A DNA stretch of 64,000 nt, from positions 2,406,647-2,470,646 of the forward strand of contig JABFRP010000002.1 in assembly GCA_013141115.1 (NCBI GenBank), written 5' to 3'. The first letter of the stretch is position 1. Every line of letters starts with the position of its first letter. The notes below the pieces were generated by a model. That model ran no database searches. It saw only the letters and a list, made by a program, of their open reading frames with translations, and was not told where the DNA came from. Shown piece by piece: positions 33,836 through 43,383 of this stretch. The position numbers were made by a program, and so were the translations under genes. This DNA is from Ferruginibacter sp. (GTDB lineage: Bacteria; Bacteroidota; Bacteroidia; Chitinophagales; Chitinophagaceae).

Positions 33836-36800
33836 ATGTGTGCAATAATAAAAAACCCGCTGCAAAGAGATGGCACCAGTCAGCAAGACCGCTTACTGAA
33901 AGCATTGCTGCCCGGGAATGCTAAAATAGACGACAGGAAAATTGAAGACATACTAGCCTTTGCAACGGAGTACAGTAAACTTATTAATTATTACAATACC
34001 GAAAATAAACCCGAAGGCGATTGGGGTTGTTTTTATGATAACGATCCCTGCATTCAGTTGGCCTTACTGGCAACCATAGATACCGATACTATTGAAGCCG
34101 CTTTTGCAAAACTGGAAGAAAAAATAAATAACAACCTTAATAAAAAAGATTGCGGCCCCGAAGATGACAATGAAAATGATCCGTTGCCCGGCTATTATGA
34201 TAATATCATCGATCTTATTTACAGCATTGTTATCCGCATACAAATGGCCTGTAAAAAATTACCCGATGGGCATTTACTTAAAGAAGAGATCATCAGTATT
34301 ATAAAAAATAACCTGCACCTTGCCATCATTGATAACAAACAACAAGATGCGCTGATAAAATTAATTGGATACGATAAAGCAAGTATTGCACCACCCAACG
34401 ATTATAAAGCTTTTATTCAATCCCCGGCAAATAGTTTTTGCAGTTGTACCAAAGCCTGGCAATTAGATCAGGAAGGTTACGATTGTATTTATCCTGACAA
34501 TTCCTTTGGCCTTGCAGAATTAAAATCGTTGTTCTACATATTTTTTATTGAATTGGCTAAAATAAAACAGCGGGCAAAAATTTATTTTGAAGAATGTATT
34601 GCTACCAACGATGCACATCAGCCGCATGTAACACTGTTCCTTACTTTTTTATATTTATTTCAGTATGCAATCGATCAGCTGAATACTTTAACCCGTTCGC
34701 ATTTGTTGTACTACTACGAAAAAGTATTGTGCCTGCACAAATTAAAAGAAGTGCCTGATAAAGTGCATGTAATATTTGAACTGGCAAAAAATTTTCACAG
34801 CCATTTAATAGAGGAAGGTACTTTATTAAATGCCGGTAAAGATGATACCAGTAAACAAATGGTATATGCTTTAATGGAAGAAGTGGTGGTGAATAAAGCC
34901 AAAGTGGAAGAAATAAAAACGGTGTATATAGATGAAGTAACTGGCGTGGTACATGCAGCACCCAAAGCAGATAGCAAGGATGGTATTGCAGAAGCGTTTA
35001 ATAAAGATGAGCAGGCGCAGTGGAAACCATTAGGCAGCAATGGTTCTCCTGCAGATGAATTGGGCTTTGCATTGGCATCACCTATGTTTTTTTTAAAAGA
35101 AGGATTACGTGCCGGAATGATAAGTTATAAACTAAAAGCAGATACTGACGTACAGCTAATGCACCAGGCCAGTTCGTATCGTTTGTTGTACAGCTCAGAT
35201 AAAGACTGGATCGAAATAGAAAATATTTACGATGTGGTGGAACGCATTCTGTTAAAGTATCCCATTTTGCAGCAGCTGTATAACGACAATAAAAGTAAAT
35301 TAAAGGACCTGGTAACTGAAGGTTTTGAGGCATTGAAAACTTTATACGAAAAATTATATCCTGCACCTGCGGCTGTAACTGCAGTTGCGGTAAAAGCAGC
35401 TGCAGCAACAAAAGCGGGCAAAACTGCTGCTGATAGTTTTGATGTCAATAAAATAGTAGCATTTATTGAAAAAGTAGATGCAAGTATCATTGCAGACTTT
35501 TTAATTAGTGAAAGTGCATCAGCAGCACCATCACCTGATAAAAAAATAAAAAAAGCTGCACCTGCTGCCGCAATAGATATCAGTACTATTGATAAAGTGG
35601 CGCTGCAAAAGGAAATCATGCAGGTTCGCAGCGATATACTGGCCATTAAAAATGCGTATGTTAATAGTGCAGATGAAAAAAGAAAAGAACTGGATTTTTT
35701 CTTTATCGCCAATTTTACTGCGCCTGCTTTTACACCACTTAAAACAGATGAAAAAAATCCGGATATACAATCGCAATGGCCACTGATAAAAACGCTGGTT
35801 AAAAATAATGTTGATGGTAATGGTAAGATCAGCTGCCAGTATAATTCGATAAAGGGATTAAAATTAATTGGTGCCGATATAAAAGTAGCTGCTTATGGTA
35901 TGAAAGATGTGGTGGTGCAAAATGATACTGCCATACTGGACAATTCAAAAGAAATTCAACCCTTTACTGCAAGGCCATACAAGGGTTCTTATTTTTATTT
36001 GGGAAGCAAAGAAGTATTTCAAAAAAAATTAGATGTAGTTGGCGTGCAGATGGAGTGGGCAGATAAACCGGTTGATTTTGGAGAGTATTACAAAAATTAT
36101 TTTTCGCCACCATCAAATACCACCATCACCAATAATTCATTTACTGTTGATGCAGAGTTGCTGAATGGCGGTATTTACCAGGATATTTATGAGGGCAGCA
36201 ATCAGAAATTATTCAATACTACCTTTCAGGGAAAAACAATTATTGGATTAGGCGCTGTAAAATCTGACGATAATAATAATGATGGCGGCATTGGTGTAAC
36301 CGGGCCGGGAATACTGAAAAACAAAGCAAGTTTAAAAGACGTTAAAGTAGATAATGCCACCATATCTCAATTGCAAAGAGGTTTCGAACTGCGTTCTTTT
36401 GCAAGAGATCCTTTCATTAATGATTTTGAAGATTACAATGTTACTGTACGACGGGGTTTTATGCGCTTGTCATTGGGGAAGGATTTTTTGCATACTGCTT
36501 ATCCTTCTGCATATACATCAGTAGTGGTTAGTAAGGGAGATGCTTTAAAGCCTGCTGATCTGCCTAATGAAGCTTACACACCTAAATTAAAAAATACGTC
36601 ATTGTTTTATGTTTCTACCGAACGAACTTTATTCGGTGCAAATAAATACAATGCTACTATCGAGCAGTTTTATCACATCACCCCATTTGGTTATCATCAA
36701 ATGGAAATTGATAAACTTAATGAAGTTTTTTTATTACCACAGTTTACCAAAGCCGCCGCTACATTATTTACGCAAGGCAATTTATACATTGGTTTAAAAG

Positions 36801-38131
36801 ATGCAGAGAGAGAACAGAAGGTAAATATTTTATTCCAGGTATTGGATGGTACCGGCGATAACCGTTTTGCCCCGCCTGATATAGAATGGAGTTACCTGGT
36901 GAATAACCAGTGGGTTGCTTTTAAGCCTTTCGAGATTCAGGATCATACCAGGGCTGATGAAAGCTCCCGGAAAAGTTTATTAAAATCGGGCATCATTGAA
37001 TTTAGTTTGCCCAAAGCAATTACCAGCGAAGGAACAACAATACTCAATTCAAAATTATTGTGGATACGGGCTGTTGCCCATGAAGATATTTTAACTACCA
37101 GCGACAGTGATTCTATGCTGGGTGTACAACGCATTGCGGCCTTACCCGACCTGGTGGCCATCATTGCCCAGGCTGGCATTGCCGAATTTGAAGATCATAA
37201 TAATTCATTATCTCATCTAGCTGCACCATTACCGGCAAAAACCATTGCTAAGTTTATGGATAGCCGTGCTGCAATAAAAAAAGTAGAACAACCTTTTTAT
37301 TCTTTTGATGGAAGGATGCTAGAAAATGACAACCAGTTTTATACAAGGGTTAGCGAAAGGTTGCGCCATAAAAACAGGGCCATTTGTATTTGGGATTATG
37401 AACGTTTGGTATTGCAGGCTTTTCCTCAATTACATAAAGTAAAATGTCTTAATCATACTGGTATAGCCGAAAATTTATTGCAACCAGCTATTTTTAAATT
37501 AAGAGAAATTACACCGGGCTTTGTAACAGTATCTGTAATTCCTGATCTTAGAAATAAAAATGCCATTAATAAATTAGAGCCTCGTGTGCCGGTAGGGCTG
37601 TTAGATGATATAAAGATCTTCCTGAAAAAAAGAACCAATCTTTTTGTGGCGTTGGCCTATACAGACAAGCTGGATTATTTACAGGTGCTGAACCCATTGT
37701 ATGAACAGCTTAAAGTAAAAGCCTGTGTTCGTTTTTATGAAGGACTTGATGCGGCTTACTATAAATATATATTGAACGATGAGTTAAAAAAGTTTCTATC
37801 GCCCTGGGCATTTGATACTAATACGGAAATTAATTTTGGCTCCACCTATCACAAGTCGGCCATTTTAAATTTTATAGAGGAAAGAAAATATGTGGATGTG
37901 GTGCTCGGTTTTGAAGTGACCCATTATAAAGATGGTATAGCACAACCCAATTATGATGCCGACTGGATCATTCCTACCACATCACGCTCAATACTTACCT
38001 CGTACAATACAATTGATACCGGTGAAGAATACGAACATAATATTGAGTATGTGCCTTACGATGAAAATGATCCCTGTCCCGAATGTACCATTACTACAAA
38101 TAATGCAATGAAAAAACAACCGGTTAGTTAA
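33836..38131 (+). CDS. Large baseplate wedge protein, J-like (Afp11-like), with long N-terminal extension
   Basis: A 1431-residue protein at the Afp11 position. The C-terminal ~500 residues contain the baseplate J-like segment: FYTRVSERLRHKNRAICIWDYERLVLQAFPQLHKVKCLNH, VSVIPDLRNKNAINKLEPRVPVGLLDDIKIFLKKRTN, and a tail NPLYEQLKVKACVRFYEG. The N-terminal part is much longer than usual. It has mostly helical sequence to ~500, an Ala-rich linker (APAAVTAVAVKAAAATKAG, near residues 507-527), a second linker near 560-580 (SASAAPSPDKKIKKAAPAAA), then beta-rich sequence. AlgoCIS is reported to have large baseplate extensions forming a cage. This extension may be comparable, by inference. Confidence 0.85.
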   Translation: MCAIIKNPLQRDGTSQQDRLLKALLPGNAKIDDRKIEDILAFATEYSKLINYYNTENKPEGDWGCFYDNDPCIQLALLATIDTDTIEAAFAKLEEKINNNLNKKDCGPEDDNENDPLPGYYDNIIDLIYSIVIRIQMACKKLPDGHLLKEEIISIIKNNLHLAIIDNKQQDALIKLIGYDKASIAPPNDYKAFIQSPANSFCSCTKAWQLDQEGYDCIYPDNSFGLAELKSLFYIFFIELAKIKQRAKIYFEECIATNDAHQPHVTLFLTFLYLFQYAIDQLNTLTRSHLLYYYEKVLCLHKLKEVPDKVHVIFELAKNFHSHLIEEGTLLNAGKDDTSKQMVYALMEEVVVNKAKVEEIKTVYIDEVTGVVHAAPKADSKDGIAEAFNKDEQAQWKPLGSNGSPADELGFALASPMFFLKEGLRAGMISYKLKADTDVQLMHQASSYRLLYSSDKDWIEIENIYDVVERILLKYPILQQLYNDNKSKLKDLVTEGFEALKTLYEKLYPAPAAVTAVAVKAAAATKAGKTAADSFDVNKIVAFIEKVDASIIADFLISESASAAPSPDKKIKKAAPAAAIDISTIDKVALQKEIMQVRSDILAIKNAYVNSADEKRKELDFFFIANFTAPAFTPLKTDEKNPDIQSQWPLIKTLVKNNVDGNGKISCQYNSIKGLKLIGADIKVAAYGMKDVVVQNDTAILDNSKEIQPFTARPYKGSYFYLGSKEVFQKKLDVVGVQMEWADKPVDFGEYYKNYFSPPSNTTITNNSFTVDAELLNGGIYQDIYEGSNQKLFNTTFQGKTIIGLGAVKSDDNNNDGGIGVTGPGILKNKASLKDVKVDNATISQLQRGFELRSFARDPFINDFEDYNVTVRRGFMRLSLGKDFLHTAYPSAYTSVVVSKGDALKPADLPNEAYTPKLKNTSLFYVSTERTLFGANKYNATIEQFYHITPFGYHQMEIDKLNEVFLLPQFTKAAATLFTQGNLYIGLKDAEREQKVNILFQVLDGTGDNRFAPPDIEWSYLVNNQWVAFKPFEIQDHTRADESSRKSLLKSGIIEFSLPKAITSEGTTILNSKLLWIRAVAHEDILTTSDSDSMLGVQRIAALPDLVAIIAQAGIAEFEDHNNSLSHLAAPLPAKTIAKFMDSRAAIKKVEQPFYSFDGRMLENDNQFYTRVSERLRHKNRAICIWDYERLVLQAFPQLHKVKCLNHTGIAENLLQPAIFKLREITPGFVTVSVIPDLRNKNAINKLEPRVPVGLLDDIKIFLKKRTNLFVALAYTDKLDYLQVLNPLYEQLKVKACVRFYEGLDAAYYKYILNDELKKFLSPWAFDTNTEINFGSTYHKSAILNFIEERKYVDVVLGFEVTHYKDGIAQPNYDADWIIPTTSRSILTSYNTIDTGEEYEHNIEYVPYDENDPCPECTITTNNAMKKQPVS

Positions 38132-38153
38132 GTAATAGTTTAAAAAAAATGTT

Positions 38154-40856
38154 ATGACAGAGAATATCACTATATCAAAAGCAGCACCAGCCTTTGCCAG
38201 TATGAACTTTGCGGTGTTACGTGATATTGGTATAAAGCATCTTGAAAAAATGGGCAGCAAAGTATGGACGGATTATAATTTGCATGACCCCGGCATTACT
38301 ATTTTAGAGGTATTGTGTTATGCCATAACAGATCTTGGGTACCGCACCAGTTTTTCCATTGAAGATATTTTAGCTTCGGCCAATGGTAATGCCAGCCAAA
38401 AACAGTTTTTTGATGCGCTGGAAATATTAACCTGTAACCCCGTTACGGTAAACGATTTTAGAAAAACATTAATTGACCTTAACGGAATAAAGAATGCATG
38501 GCTGGTAGAAACAACGCATCAGGAAATGGCTTTAGTTGCCGATAAAGATGCCAATAAAAATTGGTTTACAAGATTTAAAAAAATATCCGATACTGCTAAA
38601 GAAATTAAATTAAATGGTTTGTATGATGTATATATCGACCTGGAAGATGATGTGGATCAAAAAGATTTAGACAGGGTAAATGATATTACACAAAGCGCCT
38701 GGCAAAAATTATGGAAACACCGGAACCTGTGCGAAGATTTTGTTACGGTTAACGTAATTGAAGAAATGGAATTTGGTATTGAGGCGCAGGTGGAATTATG
38801 CCCTGATGCAGACGTAAATAAAGTGGCCGGAGATATTTATTATTTTATACAGGAGTTTCTTACACCCACTATTCCATTTTACAGTTTTAAAGAAATGTAT
38901 GAAGTAAAAGGAAAATTATGCGACGAAATTTTTGAAGGCCCGGTTTTATGCAATGGTTTTATTGATGATGCAGAACTGGATAAGGCGCAGCTACGTAAAG
39001 AAATTTATGTGTCAGATCTGTGGCAGGTAATTATGGATGTATGTGGCGTGGCAGGCATAAAAAAACTTACTATAAAAAAATGCAATGGCGATGATGTGGT
39101 GGTAGAAGAAACACCCAACAAAAAATGGTGTCTTAAAGTTGACCCTTATCATAAACCAAAGTTGCTGTTGGCCTGTTCCAAAATTTTCTTTCAAAAAGAA
39201 TTTGATTGCATTTATCCGGATGACAGGAAAGTGCGGGAAAGAATTTTGTTGCAGCAGCAATTACATCAGCCGCTAAAAAAATCACAGGCAACTCCATTGC
39301 TTGATGCCGGTACCGACCGCAACCTGGAAGAATACTTTACTGTTCAGAACGAGTTTCCGTTTACGTATAAAATTGCTGAAGGGCAAATTATTGAGAACGA
39401 TGGTATTTTAAGAAAAGCACAAGCTGAACAATTGAAGGGCTACCTCACTTTGTTTGATGAATTACTGGCGAATTACCTCCTGCAATTATCAAGAGTAAAA
39501 GACCTGCTTTCCATCAGCCAGCCGGAAGAGCATAGTTATTTTTATCAAACCTTGTATAAAGTACCCGGTATTAAAGAATTGATAAAAGCATTTCCGGAAA
39601 ACGGCACCGCCGATGATTGGCAAACATTTATTGCAAATGATAATAATGATTATGTAAACCGGCTGAAAGAAATTATTGAAACAGTTACCCGGCAAAAGCA
39701 AAGAAAAAATATTTTTTTAGATCATTTACTGGCACGGTTTGGAGAATCATTTTCGGGCTATGTAACTAAAGTGTATGAAGAAAGATGCAGTTGCACCGAT
39801 AGTGCTGAAGGCAAGCAAATACCTGATAAATTACTGAAAGATAAAGCAGCGTTCTTAAAAAATATTCCTGAACTAAGCAGTGAAAGAGGAAAGGGTTTTA
39901 ATTATAAAGCATTGGATTGCGGCCGGCCCGATGTGTGGGATACTAACAATGTAGAAGGAGTGAAGAAAAGAGTTTGTGCATACCTGGGTTTCCCGGATCA
40001 TCAGCGCAAGACTTTAACCTGTCCACCCAAATTTGAAATAAAACCTTATCGTGTAATTACCGAAGGAAAAGTGCAGGCTTACCGGCTACTTTTAGAAGAT
40101 GAAAACGGTAATGCACTATTAGATGGATTAAAAGATTATAAACAACAGCAGAACGCTATCAAAGATGCAAAAGATTTAAGAGAGCAGGTTGTTCGTGGTA
40201 AAATAACCATCTCATCTCCGGATACCAATGGTTATGTAAGGGTGTATGTAAAAGACCGGGAAGATAATAATGCCCTGCAAAGTGAAATGATAAAGAAGAA
40301 AGATGCAGATGCTTTAAAGTTGCAAATAGAAACGCTGGCATTCCCGGATTGCTGTGCTATTGAAGGATTTCATGTGGTAGAACATGTTTTGCTGAGGCCA
40401 AAAGATGATGATTTTGCGCCACTTTTCGATCCTGTAATGGTTCAGGATACGCTGGCACAAAAAATTGGTATTACCCCCACAAATTTATTGATTGAAGATG
40501 GATATTCTTTTTGGATAACAGTAGCAGTACCCAACTGGTTGCCACAATTTAAAAATAATGCCAACGGGCAATACCAGTTTGAGCAATTGGTACGCAGAGA
40601 AACACCTGCACATATTGTAGTACGTTTTTGCTGGATGAGCCCCAAAGAAATGTACCAGTTTGAAACGGCTTACCTTAAATGGCTGTATGAAAATGCTTTG
40701 GAAAAACCCAATGAAAGAGAACTTACCGAGCATGTAAACAACCTGGTAACAATAATGAAGCAATGCAATTTCAGCATTCGGGAAATTGGTGACCCATGTT
40801 TACATACGGGCACTCCTGTAAAAGAAATTGGTATGGATGATGTGAAGTATAAATAA
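38154..40856 (+). CDS. Baseplate wedge protein (Afp12-like)
   Basis: A 900-residue protein at the Afp12 position. It opens with the diagnostic segment GIKHLEKMGSKVWTDYNLHDPGITILEVLCYAITDLGYRTSF (residues ~23-64), shared with J-like wedge proteins. Toward the C-terminus it has FHVVEHVLLRPKDDD and FWITVAVPNWLPQF, with RRETPAHIVVRFCWMSPKEMYQFETAYLKWL, typical of the Bacteroidota form. The middle contains GYLTLFDELLANYLLQLSRVKDLLS, a helical region. It follows the J-like gene by 22 bases and with it forms the wedge of the baseplate. Confidence 0.88.
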   Translation: MTENITISKAAPAFASMNFAVLRDIGIKHLEKMGSKVWTDYNLHDPGITILEVLCYAITDLGYRTSFSIEDILASANGNASQKQFFDALEILTCNPVTVNDFRKTLIDLNGIKNAWLVETTHQEMALVADKDANKNWFTRFKKISDTAKEIKLNGLYDVYIDLEDDVDQKDLDRVNDITQSAWQKLWKHRNLCEDFVTVNVIEEMEFGIEAQVELCPDADVNKVAGDIYYFIQEFLTPTIPFYSFKEMYEVKGKLCDEIFEGPVLCNGFIDDAELDKAQLRKEIYVSDLWQVIMDVCGVAGIKKLTIKKCNGDDVVVEETPNKKWCLKVDPYHKPKLLLACSKIFFQKEFDCIYPDDRKVRERILLQQQLHQPLKKSQATPLLDAGTDRNLEEYFTVQNEFPFTYKIAEGQIIENDGILRKAQAEQLKGYLTLFDELLANYLLQLSRVKDLLSISQPEEHSYFYQTLYKVPGIKELIKAFPENGTADDWQTFIANDNNDYVNRLKEIIETVTRQKQRKNIFLDHLLARFGESFSGYVTKVYEERCSCTDSAEGKQIPDKLLKDKAAFLKNIPELSSERGKGFNYKALDCGRPDVWDTNNVEGVKKRVCAYLGFPDHQRKTLTCPPKFEIKPYRVITEGKVQAYRLLLEDENGNALLDGLKDYKQQQNAIKDAKDLREQVVRGKITISSPDTNGYVRVYVKDREDNNALQSEMIKKKDADALKLQIETLAFPDCCAIEGFHVVEHVLLRPKDDDFAPLFDPVMVQDTLAQKIGITPTNLLIEDGYSFWITVAVPNWLPQFKNNANGQYQFEQLVRRETPAHIVVRFCWMSPKEMYQFETAYLKWLYENALEKPNERELTEHVNNLVTIMKQCNFSIREIGDPCLHTGTPVKEIGMDDVKYK

Positions 40857-40890
40857 ATTATTTCTTTTTTAATTGTACAAAATTTTTATC

Positions 40891-43377
40891 ATGACTACTT
40901 GCGATAATGTGTCAAATCTTTCTGCCAGCCAGCTAACAAGGATAAAGCTGCTTGGTATGGGTATTGTTTGCGGCCTGGAGGTGTTCAGGGATTCGCAATG
41001 CTTTATCAGCGTTACAAAAGGGGTTGGTGTAACATCAGAAGGCGATATTGTTTGTATTGCTGACAAAACAATAAAATACTATAAGGAATACACCGATCCC
41101 AATAATTATTTTAATACACTTATAAATTGTAAGTCCGGCGCAGCTACAAAAAAATGCACTGTCTTCGAACTGCTGGAACACAGAGAAGATGGTGCTTTTT
41201 CTATTGTACCGCAAAGCCTGGATGCGGTAGAAAAACCTTTTTTAGATGATAAAGTAGTATTACTGTATTTGGAAGATGTGGTTAAAATGACAGTGCGCCT
41301 TTTGCTGATAGATGAACAGGATATGTGGGCTATTTTAAAATGCGGTTGTATTATGGACAGCCATTGCATACAAACCGAACCCAAAGAAGATGAGGACATT
41401 TCTATTTTTGATAAGGATACCGAAAATGCTTTGCCCGGAGATGAAGAATTGTATAATGCGGTACACAAAAAATATATGCTGAATGCTTTAGCCATTCGCC
41501 GCTTTGGTTATGGCAGTGTGGATATTGGCGATTTAAATGTTGGCGATAGCAAAGAAGAAAATTTGTTACCCAATTTTGATTTTACAGATATAACACCTGA
41601 TAAGAGAAAAGAAAAATTCTTCAGGGAATATGAGTTGATCATTGATGAAGCATTGAAAAATCTTGATGATGAAATAGATAAGCTGCACAATTATTTTGGC
41701 TGCATGATAGATGCCTGCCATTGCAAAGAGAAGAATAAAGAGCCTGAAGTAAAATCTCCCTGCAACCCGGTAAATACAGATGCGGCAACAGAAACAGGGT
41801 TGCAAATGCACAATATCAAGATCTTTAATAATTATTTTACATTCATCAATAAAAAATGGGCCGTATATAAAAAGAACCGCAAGCCGGTGGAAAGTGTACA
41901 ATACTTTTACGATTTTGTAAAAGACCTGCTTGATACCTATAATGAATTGCTGAGTGAATTATACGAATTAGTAAACGATTGCTGTACAGGCAGAGAATGT
42001 TTTCCAAAACATTTAATGCTGGGCCGGATAAAAGAAGAAGTAAGTTTCCAGTCATCAATCTTCCGCCAGGGATACCAACAGCCTCCCATATATAACGGTA
42101 ATGCCAATCGCCTGCAGCAAATTCGTTTTTTACACTGGCGTATGGTAATGATGATGAAATGCTTTTATGTGCCCGATTGGGAGCTGGATGATTTTAGTGA
42201 TGAAAGTTATTATGATGTATTGCAGATAGAAGGTGAAAAGAAATTAGGGCAGGACCCTAAGCTACCGCTTCGCATTACACCAGGGCGCCTATTTAATGAG
42301 TTGCTGGGCAGGCAAACCATTCCGTTCTATTATAATTTATCCAATAGCCCCTATTCCATGCAGTACTATTGGGATCATTTATCTACCAAACACAACAGGG
42401 AAGATCACCAGCTTTCTTTTTTTAATAAAGAAATACCCGGTTACAGTAATATGGATTTTGTTGTGCATCCATTTGTGTACTCCCTGAGCCAGTACCCTTT
42501 TTACAGGGTAGAAGGGCATACCGGTATGAAAGTGGCGGATGCCGTTGCGGCAATAAAAAATTTGCGAAGGAGGTATGCCCTCAGCTTTGATGTGCTTCCG
42601 GTAACAACAGATAATTTTAAAGAACTTTTTACCCAGCCTTTTGATGATAAAGAATTTGCCGCCTATGGTTTAGAACATGTATGCGGCGTGCAAAAAGGTT
42701 ACACATTGCTTTTGCTGCACGATGGCGATAAAGTAAGTCCCGGTACGGTGATCGCCGATTTTCAAATTCCTTTTATGGCAGTGAGTAAGTTGAATGATAC
42801 TACTTCTCCTCCACCTCCTCCTCCACCTCCTCCACCACCTCCTCCACCACCGCCTCCTCCTCCAACGGATGATAAAGAAAAAATAAAAGAACAATGGAAG
42901 AAAATATTGGATAGAATTGGTGCAGCAAAAGCTGCACCCGATGCGCTGCAAAAAATAAGTGGCTTGGATGAAAAAATGGAAAAGTCAATAACAGCTATTG
43001 GCATTAACTCTTATTTGCAATTAAGTAAATTAACAGCGGCCGATATACCGGTAATGGCCGCCATGATGGATACCGATAAGAAAAACATTGATGTAAAATG
43101 GTTTGCACAGGCAGAAGAATTGGCAAAGCGTACCGTTGGCCCATCCATAAGGGATAAAATAGGTATTGCAGAAGGTAAAGATGACCTGAAAAAAATAAAA
43201 GGTATTGGTATAAGTGTAGAAGATGAACTGAATAAAATTGGCATTGCCACTTATAAGCAACTTGCCCAATTAAGCAAGGAAGATATTGCTGACCTGGCAA
43301 AAGAAATGGGGCGTTTACCACATACCATAAAAGAAGAATGGTTTATAGAAGCAAAAACACTGGCAGGTAAAAACTAA
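40891..43377 (+). CDS. Accessory baseplate/fibre-position protein with polyproline linker and helix-hairpin-helix repeats
   Basis: A protein of 828 residues from the ATG at 40891 (MTTCDNVSNLSASQL); the frame extends to 40873 without merit. The N-terminus has a phage-like beta segment, LLGMGIVCGLEVFRDSQCFISVTKGVGVTSEGDIVCIADKTI. A long helical, Cys-containing middle follows. At residues 640-658 (bases 42808-42864) are 19 consecutive prolines, and after them two DUF4332/helix-hairpin-helix-like repeats (ALQKISGLDEKMEKSITAIGI; DDLKKIKGIGISVEDELNKIGI). The locus corresponds to Afp13 (fibre) in other systems, but there is no fibre-like sequence. Role unknown. The tail could bind DNA or protein. 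Confidence 0.6.
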   Translation: MTTCDNVSNLSASQLTRIKLLGMGIVCGLEVFRDSQCFISVTKGVGVTSEGDIVCIADKTIKYYKEYTDPNNYFNTLINCKSGAATKKCTVFELLEHREDGAFSIVPQSLDAVEKPFLDDKVVLLYLEDVVKMTVRLLLIDEQDMWAILKCGCIMDSHCIQTEPKEDEDISIFDKDTENALPGDEELYNAVHKKYMLNALAIRRFGYGSVDIGDLNVGDSKEENLLPNFDFTDITPDKRKEKFFREYELIIDEALKNLDDEIDKLHNYFGCMIDACHCKEKNKEPEVKSPCNPVNTDAATETGLQMHNIKIFNNYFTFINKKWAVYKKNRKPVESVQYFYDFVKDLLDTYNELLSELYELVNDCCTGRECFPKHLMLGRIKEEVSFQSSIFRQGYQQPPIYNGNANRLQQIRFLHWRMVMMMKCFYVPDWELDDFSDESYYDVLQIEGEKKLGQDPKLPLRITPGRLFNELLGRQTIPFYYNLSNSPYSMQYYWDHLSTKHNREDHQLSFFNKEIPGYSNMDFVVHPFVYSLSQYPFYRVEGHTGMKVADAVAAIKNLRRRYALSFDVLPVTTDNFKELFTQPFDDKEFAAYGLEHVCGVQKGYTLLLLHDGDKVSPGTVIADFQIPFMAVSKLNDTTSPPPPPPPPPPPPPPPPPPPTDDKEKIKEQWKKILDRIGAAKAAPDALQKISGLDEKMEKSITAIGINSYLQLSKLTAADIPVMAAMMDTDKKNIDVKWFAQAEELAKRTVGPSIRDKIGIAEGKDDLKKIKGIGISVEDELNKIGIATYKQLAQLSKEDIADLAKEMGRLPHTIKEEWFIEAKTLAGKN

Positions 43378-43383
43378 CTTTTA

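Noticed and set aside
42762..43004. Minus-strand frame with a run of glycines
   Set aside because: It is only the antisense of the polyproline run in the plus-strand gene.
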